From Norana najaformis (lineage: Eukaryota > Annelida > Clitellata > Crassiclitellata > Hormogastridae), in assembly GCA_964023275.1 (NCBI GenBank), contig OZ029928.1, forward strand, positions 14,021,302-14,085,301: a DNA stretch of 64,000 nt, written 5' to 3'. Shown here in pieces: positions 17,501 through 25,900 of the stretch; position 1 is the stretch's first letter; every line of letters starts with the position of its first letter. The notes under the pieces are model-generated. The model saw only the letters and a list, made by a program, of their open reading frames with translations. It ran no database searches and was not told where the DNA came from. Made by a program: the position numbers and the translations under genes.

Positions 17501-18167
17501 ACCATACGGTCGCTATATTAAACCTATAGATTTACACATACAAAGCATCAGTCTCCGGCCCTGAGCAACTGTGCATATTGCAAAGTCCCTACACAGCAAT
17601 CGTCTTAGAGGTGACTCGAACCCGTACAATCCGCGTAATAAGGCAAGAGCACGAGCCAGTCGGTCATTTGCACAAAATTAGGGCTTATTGTTTGTTTACA
17701 ATCGAACAACCTGCTCTCACTTCCACCTCCACGGACGTCTGAGCCATGAGCGACAGCGTGTTGAGAAGAATAACAACCAAGAAGAACATTCCGACGACAT
17801 TCGAATTGATCAACATGTACATTTCGCCGTGAAACTCGCTCTTGATGACGAACTCCTCATTCTCCACCGCGGACGGCCTATCTGCTCTCTTCAGGAGGTG
17901 CTCTTCCTCGTTAAGGTTTGGTTCGTCACTCGCGGCGACCACACCTTGGCTAATCGTGGCACCGGGAGCTTGAAGGCTGTCTCCGCGACGGTTGAGGTGC
18001 AGAGATAGGCGACGCTCGGTTATCGACGAGTTTCGCTTGCCGGCCGCTTGGGAGGCCCACATGGAGACGGAGACGCGTGCCTCAGTCGGCAGGGAGACTT
18101 TCTCCTCCCGCTGGCTAGGACCCGCTAGTGCCCCGGCCTGCTTCGGTTCTTCGGGTTGCGAGGTCAT
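11476..18167 (-). CDS. CATSPER1: CatSper channel alpha subunit, CATSPER1 type (six-exon core)
   Basis: Pore subunit of the sperm flagellar calcium channel, a single six-helix voltage-gated domain. Joining six phase-compatible exons gives about 341 residues: a cytoplasmic N-terminus (1-123), S1 (124-142), S2 (about 156-175), an S3 start WNILDF (187-192), S4 with arginines at every third position (221, 224, 227, 230, 233, 236), S5 (about 256-280), the pore with TLDDW at 305-309, and S6 (321-340). The TxDxW selectivity motif is the CatSper signature. Segments VEVRAGWYLNVLDSIF and RALRALRLFRIL resemble CatSper1 (EIEVRGEWYFMALDSIF, RALRAIRVL) more than CatSper2-4, from memory of the mammalian proteins. 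The N-terminus is short and lacks the histidine-rich tract of mammalian CatSper1. The tail after S6 is incomplete; candidate exons lie at 6985-7069 and 6395-6477. An upstream non-coding exon is possible, because CAG precedes the start codon by two bases. Confidence 0.87.
11600..12115. repeat. two copies of a 217-bp tandem repeat rich in CACGTG and ACCGGT palindromes
   Basis: The block starting GACTCTGATGGCTCATTGTC (about 11713) recurs as GACTCCGATGACTCACTGTC (about 11930). Within each copy, ATCACGTGACCTGGCTACCG and ATCGGTATACCGGGTA-type words recur, so each unit is itself built of smaller repeats. Intron of the CatSper gene. Confidence 0.85.
12225..12300. repeat. tandem duplication of about 36 bp
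   Basis: AGTATTTTGCATCTATGACT followed by AAGGGT occurs twice in succession. Confidence 0.9.
12297..12500 (-). mobile_element. SINE-like copy joined to a LINE family C tail
   Basis: 12297-12420 matches 3590-3720 (CGGTCCTAATTTTG, GCCGAACGACT, CGTTGGGAG). 12425-12500 is a minus-strand family C tail: AATTGTAATCTGACATTTAT and AAAGCGCCACTTCAAGAATA. It ends about 30 bp from the donor of CatSper exon 5. Confidence 0.6.
12534..12674 (-). CDS. CATSPER1: CatSper exon 5: end of S5 and pore loop
   Basis: Encodes LFSVIGRGLYGELDYRFG, then SIPKTMFTLFLMLTLDDWYF and IPMAINEKG. The TLDDW motif carries the acidic selectivity-filter residue. Acceptor CTTGGAAG, donor AGG|GTACGG; both junctions are in phase 1 with the neighbouring exons. 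Confidence 0.88.
12925..13272. repeat. CATA/CACA tetranucleotide microsatellite
   Basis: Long imperfect ACATACAT run with CATG and CACA interruptions. The Tyr/Ile/His and Met/Cys/Val-rich ORFs in all frames are artefacts of it. It lies about 60 bp from CatSper exon 4, in the downstream intron. Confidence 0.97.
13329..13420 (-). CDS. CATSPER1: CatSper exon 4: S4-S5 linker and S5
   Basis: Encodes FFSTLQVILTTIERSAVAMG then IIALMMMYVL. Acceptor CATCGTGTCCAG, donor CTCT|GTATCC; phase 2 in and phase 1 out, which restores Arg and Tyr codons at the junctions. Confidence 0.85.
13439..13583. mobile_element. hAT-type MITE
   Basis: Starts CAGTGGTAGATTTAGCCATA and ends CCCTTTAGCCGCCACTG; the ends are inverted repeats of the CAGTGGCGG type common in hAT-derived MITEs. 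No clear 8-bp duplication remains. The left end is about 16 bp from the acceptor of CatSper exon 4. A partial relative starts at about 13672 (CCGTGGCGGATTTAGCTATA). Confidence 0.6.
13985..14295. repeat. 22-bp minisatellite
   Basis: About a dozen copies of AGTGATATTAAGAGTACATA plus AT, with variants. The preceding 250 bp (CAGTGATGCC, CAGTAATACTC) looks like a more diverged older part. It sits about 50 bp downstream, in transcript sense, of the CatSper exon 3 donor. Confidence 0.92.
14351..14504 (-). CDS. CATSPER1: CatSper exon 3: S3 and S4 voltage sensor
   Basis: Encodes FVIIFFNMVDLLLPIFDANL, STYGATSVFRLL and RVMRALRALRLFRILQSF. Six arginines fall at exact three-residue spacing. Acceptor GCGGCGTAG, donor TTCAG|GTATGC. 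Confidence 0.9.
14590..14750 (-). mobile_element. LINE tail, family B
   Basis: TAATCGTAATCGTAAACTCC, then AAAGCGCTACTTCGAAGCTA, TTCACGAGCACTGCGTCAAG and CCATGTCAAGAACCAGGCCC: the reverse complement of the family B tail. Confidence 0.75.
14850..15175 (+). mobile_element. LINE fragment: reverse transcriptase ORF C-terminus and tail
   Basis: Encodes RVKSSFAQQRAFAVLGPSLW, NELPLSSRAR and CLKTFLFPRG in one frame. The GPSLWNELP motif and a basic KTFLF end are typical of CR1/L2-like LINE ORFs. Tail AAGCGCTATATAAGTTATCA and a short AATAC repeat. Confidence 0.75.
15285..15370 (+). mobile_element. LINE tail, family C-like
   Basis: GAGAGCGCCTCTGATTGGTT, GAAGCGGCGCTATATAAATC, then ACAATT words. Confidence 0.65.
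15425..15645 (+). mobile_element. LINE ORF2 C-terminal remnant
   Basis: One frame reads RGRQKKRWGDMIQQDLELLR followed by LKKEDTGDRNKWKGRI. The RGRxxxRW...D...W+ arrangement is the C-terminal block of several LINE endonuclease/reverse transcriptases. The ORF upstream is gone. Confidence 0.65.
15665..15915 (-). mobile_element. LINE tail, family A
   Basis: TAATCGTAATCGTAATTCCG, GATTTCTACAGCGCCCAACG, AAAACAAAATCGATAGGCAA and CCAAAAGTCAGACGG in order. Further copies: 16515-16600, 26085-26300, 27035-27235, 36712-36950, 47125-47325, 47445-47600 and 63935-64000 on minus; 28480-28708 and 43045-43185 on plus. Confidence 0.85.
16003..16116 (-). CDS. CATSPER1: CatSper exon 2: S2 and start of S3
   Basis: Encodes WYLNVLDSIFIGIFLAEAVI, KIYVFRLRYFL and RGWNIL. 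Acceptor GTTTGTTGTCAG, donor CTGG|GTAAGC, phase 1 at both ends. The W(Y/F)...LDSIF and WN.LDF motifs align with CatSper1. Confidence 0.88.
16135..16250 (-). mobile_element. LINE tail, family E
   Basis: AATTGTAATTGTAATTAGTG, then CTTCTAATGCACAAGACATC and AATCGATGGCGCACCAAAG. Homologous to 21620-21780, 30590-30712 and 40380-40515. Its end reaches within about 20 bp of the acceptor of CatSper exon 2. Confidence 0.7.
16329..16495. mobile_element. hAT-type MITE, 167 bp with perfect 8-bp target duplication
   Basis: Begins CAGGGGCGTAGC and ends GCTACGCCACTG, 12-bp terminal inverted repeats with one mismatch. It is flanked on both sides by GAAAGTAG (16321-16328 and 16496-16503). The interior is GC-rich, with a GGGCCTGCCT duplication. 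An 8-bp duplication and CAGNGGCG ends are the hAT signature. Non-autonomous; no transposase ORF. Confidence 0.88.
16515..16600 (-). mobile_element. LINE tail, family A (short)
   Basis: TAATCGTAATCGTAATCTCG then AGATTTCTACAGCGCCCAAC and GGGACCAGCT. Confidence 0.75.
16920..16998 (-). mobile_element. retroposon fragment, family F
   Basis: GGGTGGTGCCAGTCCCAAGC, GATAAAGGAGGAGGGCGACG and CTTTGATGCCATAAGATCTC. This is the reverse complement of the unit amplified at 18370-18730, also seen at 34810-34880 and 62325-62365. Confidence 0.65.
17320..17545 (+). mobile_element. SINE, family delta
   Basis: TCAGCTACATCTGTAAGTGC and TCTGTGCGTGAGGGTCCCAG (head with possible B box), GGACCTTAAATGGCGTGGCG, GGTGAAGGATCTCACCCGAT and CATACGGTCGCTATATTAAA. 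Other copies: 26520-26645, 32680-32820, 33950-34180, 35870-36035, 45370-45440 (plus), 54055-54215 (minus). Confidence 0.8.
17711..18167 (-). CDS. CATSPER1: CatSper exon 1: N-terminus and S1
   Basis: Start MTSQPEEPKQAG at 18167, then a Ser/Arg-rich, acidic cytoplasmic segment and S1 (VVGMFFLVVILLNTLSLMAQ) followed by VEVEVRA. Donor GCAG|GTTGTT in phase 1 joins exon 2. There is no histidine-rich tract. The first in-frame ATG was chosen as start; an acceptor-like CGCCAG lies just upstream, so an extra 5' exon cannot be excluded. Confidence 0.82.
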
Positions 18168-18369
18168 CTCTGGCGCAAAACAAATTCAGCTTATCCAGAA
18201 GTTTCAGCGGAGTCCAAAGAATTCTGAAAACAAAGGCTCAGCTGACTGTCTTCGAATGACGTCGTCAATTGCGCTTAGAATTACGTCATTTATTTTTGAC
18301 GTAATAATATTTCACAATAGTATTAATGTCATTGGAGTGTCAGAGAATTTGACGATTTATTAGTAGTTT

Positions 18370-18735
18370 CCAATGTTTAACGACATCTTACGACATCAAA
18401 GGACGTTGACGTCGACCTTACCTTACCTGATCGTTTCCGAAACAAAAGTAGTAGTAGGTCCAATGTTTAACGACATCTTATGGCATCAAAGGCCGTTGAC
18501 GTCGCCCTCCTCCTTTATACAGGCTTGGGACTGGCACTAGTAGTAGTTCCTCAGTTTAGCGACATCTTATGGCATCAAAGGCCGTTGACGTCGCCCTCCT
18601 CCTTTATACAGGCTTGGGACTGGCACTAGTAGTAGTTCCTCAGTTTAGCGACATCTTATGGCATCAAAGGCCGTTGACGTCGCCCTCCTCCTTTATCCAG
18701 GCTTGGGACTGGCACTACCCCAAACAAGGCAGTTG
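18370..18735. repeat. 88-bp tandem repeat derived from family F
   Basis: About four copies of a unit with CAGTTTAGCGACATCTTATG, GCATCAAAGGCCGTTGACG, CCTCCTCCTTTATACAGGCT and GGGACTGGCACTAGTAGTAG. Successive units are nearly identical; the first is more diverged. It lies just upstream of the CatSper start codon. Confidence 0.9.
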
Positions 18736-18739
18736 GTCG

Positions 18740-19250
18740 AAAGCCTTTAAAAGGTGTCGAACAGAACATTGTATTATCCCGTGCTGAGCGACATCTTAAC
18801 AGCCGCCAGAAAGAAAAACACAAACAACTGTTTTGCACCTCACTGATCGATTGTAAAATGCCAGATAATCATAAGACATCGAGTTTATTCACAGAAACGA
18901 GAAAGCATAGACAGCCGATGATGGTTGCATTCAATGTCCGCATCGAGTTCACCCCGAGCGAAAATGGAACACCAGACGGGTGTATTTTAGCCGCTCGGAG
19001 TACATACTGGAATCGGACACTGACTGCACCATGCACAGATTTATTTAAGACACACACCGAACAGTTGAATTCTTAGCTAATGGGGACCTCTTGCCGCCGA
19101 TATATACTTACTTAAAAGCGTTAGCCATTTTTGTTTTATGTAGCGCAAAACACATCGACTTTACTTTGATCCTTGGTTACATGATTTAGTTTACTGGTCA
19201 TAACAACATACATTTATACATGTAGGATACTCCAGTCTGCTGCACTCCCC
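18740..19250. other. no gene recognised
   Basis: Intergenic DNA 5' of CatSper. No convincing TATA, RNA or exon. Short ORFs on both strands overlap one another and lack support. Confidence 0.4.
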
Positions 19251-19530
19251 TCTCCTCCTTCATTATTCCTCGTCTTGCTCCTCCACATATTTAATATTCC
19301 TCGTTACGACATGCTGCTTTTCCCATTCTTCTGCATTTCAGCCTCTTCTTCTATTTTGTTTTTTTATCCAATTGTAATTATCATCCTATTGTTAAAAACT
19401 CCTTTACTTCATCCTCTCTTCAATTCACTTCTTCCATTCATCACCTTTCCCTGCTTATTCTTCCTCTCCTTTTCCATGTGTTCTTCTCCCCTATCCACAC
19501 CACAAAACCACCCTGCTTCACTTCACACAC
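19250..19530. other. pyrimidine-rich stretch
   Basis: CT-rich plus strand (CTCTCCTCC, TTCTTCC, CCACACCACAAAACC). No gene. Confidence 0.5.
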
Positions 19531-19794
19531 AGACTATGACACCTCTTGGAAATGATGTATCATGTTATAGAACCTGTTAGAGAAGCAAGTTACAGTAGTC
19601 AAGTTACTCCGATTGAACACGAATAAAACCTTCAAAGGCACAGAACTGTAGCGGTGAGATTGTTCAGATACAAAACTAATCAGAGGTTGACTTTTGCTCG
19701 GTAGGCCTAAAACTCAAACAGCGTCACCAGCTTAACAACATCTCATTCATGCAGCATAGACCATTAAGCATATTTTGAGAAAATCTTAAATACC

Positions 19795-20145
19795 CACACG
19801 TACTTACATATATATACACATATATATACATATATATTATATATGTTTGTACATAGCTTATGTATGCATGTATAAGAATATGTACATACATATATACATA
19901 CATACATCCATACATACCTATATATATACATATATATATACATACATACCCATATATATACCTATATGTACCTATATATACATACCTATACACCTATATA
20001 TATACATACATACATCCATGCGTACCAATATGTGTATACATATATATATATACATACCTATATATATATACCTATATGTACCTATATATACATACCTATA
20101 GACCTATATATATACATACATACATGCATGCATACATACAAGGCC
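19795..20145. repeat. TATACATA microsatellite
   Basis: Imperfect TATACATA and CATACATA run with CCTATATG interruptions. Tyr/Ile-rich ORFs on both strands are artefacts. Confidence 0.96.
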
Positions 20146-20149
20146 ATTA

Positions 20150-21285
20150 CTTGGCCCAAACGCAAGAGGTTGAGAACTAAAATATTTCAATCTACACAAT
20201 CATCAGCAAGAAGCCACTGCAGCAAATTCTAAATCAGTGATCTGAACACAAGTGAAAATATTCAAATTCAAAATAGCTAAACAAATTCTAAATGACTGTG
20301 TATAAAAAACTGGAGGCAATCAAATTCTAAACGGGTTACATCACAAAATCTGTGTTCCAGCCAATCTGAAAAGTGAGAAGTGGAAACTTCCATTCATTTG
20401 ATAGCAAAACTCCACCGGGATGTACTTCCCCATTCATTTTACTCATGCCTGTATATCTTTCCCACCCAGCTTCCTTCCAAACCCAAATCGCATCCTGGTT
20501 CTGGTTTTCCCAGTTTTCTGATTTTACATCTGAAAAGCTAACTGATTCTTTTACCAGAGCTTGTTGTTAAAGAACACACCATCAGTAGGTTGTCACATGA
20601 AAATTGCATATTTAGAACAGTATCTGGCCATATGCCACTTTACAAAGGAAACCTAACTAATATCCAAAAAGAGTTACCACTGGAAGTAATGTGATTGTGG
20701 GCTGGTCAGCAGTGATCATTGTCTCATGATGCCATCAACATATATCACACATTAAGAAGATTCTCTTACAGTTATCAAATTACCTAAACCGGCCAACATA
20801 TGAGTAACTATTGCTATCCATCGGGCAATCACAAATAGCGAATATACCGAGATATTAACTACATCATAGCAAAAATAAGTAAGGGCAAGACAATGAAAAA
20901 ACAACAAATGTAGCATTATCAAACTCTGCAAGTTAGCACAAACACTCAAGTACATAACTGTTCTGTGACATAACCATTGTTCAGACACAACCATTGTTCA
21001 GAGATAACCATTGCTCAGACATAACCATTGTTCCTTTACTTATCTATGCATATTCAAGCAATGGGGAATGAAAGTGGGCCCACAATTCTACTTCCGGTAG
21101 TCATGAAGACCAATATTGCATCACTATTTTCAGTGTTTACTTGCCACAAAGATTGGAAGTCACAGCAACAGCTACTTTCACATATGCTACTAATTAATTA
21201 ATTTTAAAATATTCTTATAGTTCACAAAGTACTAAATTTAAACCAGCCCACCTATCTACATTCCATGCTCATCCCTCTTACCAAC
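20150..21285. other. intergenic, no gene recognised; short repeat at 20955-21035
   Basis: AT-rich DNA between CatSper and DAGLA. An 18-bp motif, CATAACCATTGTTCAGA, occurs about four times at 20955-21035. No exon or RNA seen. Confidence 0.5.
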
Positions 21286-21289
21286 AAAT

Positions 21290-21630
21290 ACTGTGCTCAA
21301 TCAGTGGATACTGACTCTTGCGGGGAGTGTGGTGGGCCGGATTGTGGTGGGCTCTTGGGCCTTCTCGGTTGCTGGTCCACGGCTTTGGAATTCGCTGCCA
21401 AATTCTGTTCGTTCTGTCAATTCTCTGATGTCATTCAGGTCTAAACTCGAGACTTATCTGTTTCAACTGGCTTACCACTTCTAGTTTCTCTGACCTATTG
21501 GAATTCGACCTGGATTCTACAATGGATTTTGATTCTGGATTGCAATTTTGACTGAAGCAACCACCGACTGATGCCTTGGGCATTATGATAACGGCGCTAT
21601 AGAAGTCATTAGTTTAGATTAACAACTTCT
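21290..21630 (+). mobile_element. LINE family D 3' end with reverse transcriptase ORF C-terminus
   Basis: Encodes SWAFSVAGPRLWNSLPNSVR, SVNSLMSFRSKLETYLF and a stop. The GPRLWNSLP and FRSKLETYLF blocks are classic for CR1/L2-like LINE ORF ends. The 3' UTR contains ACCGACTGATGCCTTGGGCA and the end AACGGCGCTATAGAAGTCAT with a GATTA-type tail. Only the 3' end is present, as expected of 5' truncation. Confidence 0.85.
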
Positions 21631-21785
21631 ACAGAGCCAGTGCATAATGCAATTGCAATGCATCAATCTATGGCGCATCAAAACCACGTCATGGTTAGGT
21701 CAATAGCCAGATAGCCAATCCAATGAAGCAAGAGGCAGCCTATGGTGGATAAGCCAGCAACTTACGCCACACATATGCCACCTAG
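21620..21785 (-). mobile_element. LINE tail, family E
   Basis: ACTTCTACAGAGCCAGTGCA, CATCAATCTATGGCGCATCA and GCCTATGGTGGATAAGCCAG. Tail-to-tail with the family D copy. Confidence 0.65.
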
Positions 21786-21858
21786 CAGGTTAATTTACAA
21801 CATTCCCCTTTCGTGGATTGATTTTGGTTGTAGTCAGGTTTTGTGCCTAGATCATTCT

Positions 21859-22923
21859 TTAACACAGGTCAGAATTCACCATGTTAAAATCAGGCTGGTT
21901 TTCATAGTCTAAACTCTTGCTTGTACTAAAAGCCGAGACATTTGTTTGTTGAGACAATCTGAATCTGGGAGTTACGGACAAGTCGTGTGACAGTTTGACA
22001 ATATCGTGAATTTCGGGCAACTCGAAGCCCACGTGTTCTACACAACAGCCAAAACCGTGAGGATAACCACGACCAGCAGGGGAATAGTGTCCAAGATAAT
22101 CATCGTACAGAAACTGAAGTCTCATCGAGTCCCTGTCCGGTGAGTGACTTACGTAAATAACAGTCTCGCCTTCGTCGGCATTCGGCAAGGCCAGCTTCGT
22201 CGACGAACCGTTTTCGACAGCAACGCTAAACTCTGTCAGCGAATTTGTGACAGATTCTTGTTTACTGCTTTCTTCGCTGTGAAAGAGAAGCACATCAACT
22301 TTCTCCTCGAAGACTGCAGAAGCGATGCCGGACTTACTCGAGTCAGCTGAGTTCCTGTCAGAAGTCAGCGGTTGAATATCATCGCGCGGTAGCTCGCCGT
22401 GTTTTGAAAGACTCGAACAGCATTTCTGCAGGGGGACATGCGGGGCAGCAGAGGGCAGTGAGGAAGACCGACGGACCCCCATTGGGTTTGGACTAGATTT
22501 TATGCCCCGCTTGGAGCCGACGTAGTCAAGAATGGACAGACTGCAGGAATCCGAGAATGCCTCTGGAGAAGCGAGAGGTACCGCTTCGTGAGGATGTGGG
22601 ATGGTTGACGATGCTGTTGCATGGATGGAATTAAGCACTACTGGTAGCGATAACTCTGGCTTCATCAACGGACGGTCTGCACTGACGTGGGTTTCTAAAA
22701 TAGCGTCCTGCTGCTGCATAGGGTCTGTAATTTCCTCCTGTCTTGTGTCGTCACTTGGAGTGATCTGATTCTCTGAAGTGATGAAGAATAAAACGGATGG
22801 TCGGTCTTCTGATGCAGCAGCAGTCACAGTGCCTGCAGCAGTGTCGCGATCCCTTCCTTCAGAGGCAGGTTCACAAGAGTTGCATGGTGGAACATTGTGA
22901 GACATGGTGGGACTAGTCAGCAC
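21859..22923 (-). CDS. DAGLA: DAGLA terminal exon: cytoplasmic tail
   Basis: 354 codons and a stop, from [13 protein letters not shown] to MVNSDLC. Ser/Pro/Glu-rich, low-complexity regulatory tail with candidate phosphosites such as RRSSSLPS. Acceptor TTCTCTTTTCAG, phase 0. A single long terminal exon. Confidence 0.88.
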   Translation of the reverse strand: MLTSPTMSHNVPPCNSCEPASEGRDRDTAAGTVTAAASEDRPSVLFFITSENQITPSDDTRQEEITDPMQQQDAILETHVSADRPLMKPELSLPVVLNSIHATASSTIPHPHEAVPLASPEAFSDSCSLSILDYVGSKRGIKSSPNPMGVRRSSSLPSAAPHVPLQKCCSSLSKHGELPRDDIQPLTSDRNSADSSKSGIASAVFEEKVDVLLFHSEESSKQESVTNSLTEFSVAVENGSSTKLALPNADEGETVIYVSHSPDRDSMRLQFLYDDYLGHYSPAGRGYPHGFGCCVEHVGFELPEIHDIVKLSHDLSVTPRFRLSQQTNVSAFSTSKSLDYENQPDFNMVNSDLC

Positions 22924-25900
22924 CTGAAAAGAGAACACATTTAATAAAATTCAAACTTGAACAGATTTTATTGATCACCAATGCCTATTCGTGAGTATGA
23001 GTGAGTGAGAGAGTGAGTGAGTGAGTGAGTAAGCGAGAGAGTGAGCGAGAGTTAGTGAGAGAGACAGAGTGAATGAGTGAGTGAGTGAATGAGTGAGTGA
23101 GCAAGCGAGTCAATAAGCCTATTTAGTTAAATCAGTACACTCAAAGATCATAAAGCAGACAGCACTGTTGCTATCATCGATAAAATTCTAACGTAATGCC
23201 CTGCAAATCATCAAATTCAACAATAATGATCATGAATCAGAAATGGCTTCTTTATTTTACACAGCTTTGCAAAAAATAAACAACAAAGCAACTGTACTTT
23301 TTCGAGAGCCTCAAGTACTTTGTCTGGCAGGTGGTCATTCGCCATTGCTGGAGATATGATGACCTCGTCAAAGTCCACATTCTCCGCCCAGATTGCCTCG
23401 TAGATCGGCTCTTCCCGACCACAAGTCCAACAGCTGCATACGACAAACAACAAATGCAACAGATGCAACGATAAATTTGTAACATGCACTCTAAACTAAT
23501 CTAATCTAAAGACTTCTATAGCACCGATGTCATAATGCCCAAGGCATTGGTCAATGATGAGTAGTCATTGGTTGCTTCAAGTCAAAATTGCAATTCAAAA
23601 TCATAATCCATTGTAATCGTAAACTCAAAATTTTTAAAGTGCTACTTAAAAGCTAAGTGCAGCGTACCAGCTTATTCAGATGCCACGTCATGAACCAAGT
23701 CCGGCTGCCAGAAGACCAGAGAGAGAAGGGGGAAAAGACTGGTAGCTCTTGGGGGGGCATGCCTTATCCGTTGCCGCCCTTGATTTTCCTCCAGCAAATG
23801 TTCACCCACAAAGTCTGTGTTCGCCTTCAGATCTAGAATAAAAACTCATCTCCTGCTGGACTCACTTCCCCCACAGACTGTTTTGTTCATGTCTTCTTGG
23901 ATTTTCCTCTTCACTTTCGACCACACCATGAAATTCGGCTTGAACACCAAATTTGCTTAGCAGCGACCTGCGAAATGCCTTCAGCATCATTACAGTGGTG
24001 CTACAGAAGTTCTCCGATTATTTTTACCAACCCAGCCTCCCGGTTGTGGTTGCGGACAATGTGGAGTATTTTTCCAGGCAGGTAGAGAGGCGTGTGAGTG
24101 GAAAGAGCAATCTGTGCATCGGCCGGATGAAAGAAATTTCTTGATTCTTTTTCCTGTTTCATCAGTTCTGACATCTCGATGGTTGATGAACATGGCCGCT
24201 GCTCGCTTTTCTCTTTGTGACAGCAGAGCATGCTGCTCATAATGATCTTCCACTAGAAAAACACAACAAACTCAATACAGTTAAACCAAACATATTGCAT
24301 ACGGCCAAGGAAAGTTGTATGTAACTTGTAACTAATTATCATCGTCACAATGTCATCATAACTGCTACTGTATTATTATTTTTTTGCCCAAGGTAAGTGT
24401 AATCCCTCAGGAATTGAAAAATTACTCTAGGATCAGTTAAGTTGTTGTTATTTTTTTATTATTACTATATCTGCATTATTAATTCTTTAAAGCGATGATT
24501 AAGCATCACTTGATGGCACTGAGCAGTTGTGAGTGAAGGACTTGCTCAAGGTCCCTACACAGTAACCCTCTAAGGGGAGGCTCGAACCCATACTTTCCCC
24601 ATTACTCTAATCAATCGGTCACCAAGCCCCACATGAATAGCAGCAGCAGTAGTATTTATCACTACCTCCTCTCCCCTCCTCTACTACTACTACTACTACT
24701 AGCACTACTACTACTACTACCACTACTACTACTAGTACTACTACTACCACTACTACTACTTCTACTATTGCTTGTGCAATAAAGAAAGCTAATTATTATT
24801 GTTTTTATTATTATTAGTAGTAGTAGAAGGAGTACAAGTAGTAGTGGTAATAATAGTGGGAGCAGCAGCAGCAGCATAATCTGCCCGTAATCTAATCTCT
24901 AATGTTATCATTTTTATAGCAACATCGTAGTAAAGCATCAATCGATGACACTTCAAAACAGATCTGCAAACTGGTCAATTCCACTGGTCAGCACAGTATC
25001 GATCGTATGCATTTTCAGCATAAATTTTACCTTTGGATCTGAACTTTTCTTGATAAGATTGATTAGATCCTGTCTCAGGGCTTCAAGCTGATGCAGACCA
25101 ATTCTGTTTGCGAAGAAAGTAAGTAAGTAAGTAAGTAAGTAATGCATTTGTTAACACGCCATATGTCCATCGACTGAGCGAGGAATCGTAGGCGTAAGAA
25201 AGACAATTTGTTAAAAGAAAGAGCCCATTAAACACAACCCACCCTCGTCTCTTCTCCCCTCCTCTCTCTGGTCTCCAGGCAGCTGGATCTGGTTCTTGTC
25301 ATGGCATCTTTGGACAACCCCACGGACTTGACGCAGTGCTCGTGAATAAGCTGGTGACCTGCACTAGGCTTTTAAGTAGCGCTTTATAAATTTTGAGTTT
25401 GCGATTACTGTAACAAATAAAGGGAAACCTGATGAACCACATAAATATCTGTAAATTTCTAAAGCTTCCAATCAACCAATCACCTTTTGTGGAAATCGTA
25501 TCAAGTCCTTAGAATGATAGAGCAATTTCATACATGAAACTAAATATAATACTCTGTACTTCTTTCTTTATAGACCGCACATCATTCAAAGCATTCAAAC
25601 CCTGCTACAGCCAGGTCAGATAAAAATATGAGAGCATCCCGTAATACACAGTCACCACGGTAACCAAACTCCAATCCGTGTTAACCATGGTAACCGAAAG
25701 TAGGTGCTTATCGCTGCAATCCACCAAAGGGTGCCGTTTTCTCCCGTTGTACAAATCAAACCCTCTCAACCACTGTGGACTACATAACAAGATTTACGAT
25801 CTGAGCTTCACGCATTTTTCGTATACTGATTATCACAAAATAAAATTTAACCAATGCTTAAGGCGATGAAAAAGAAATAATTGGTCCACAGAATCAATAC

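Noticed and set aside
18858-19076. Short opposing ORFs upstream of CatSper
   Set aside because: Mutual frame shadows of 62-72 codons with no homology recognised.
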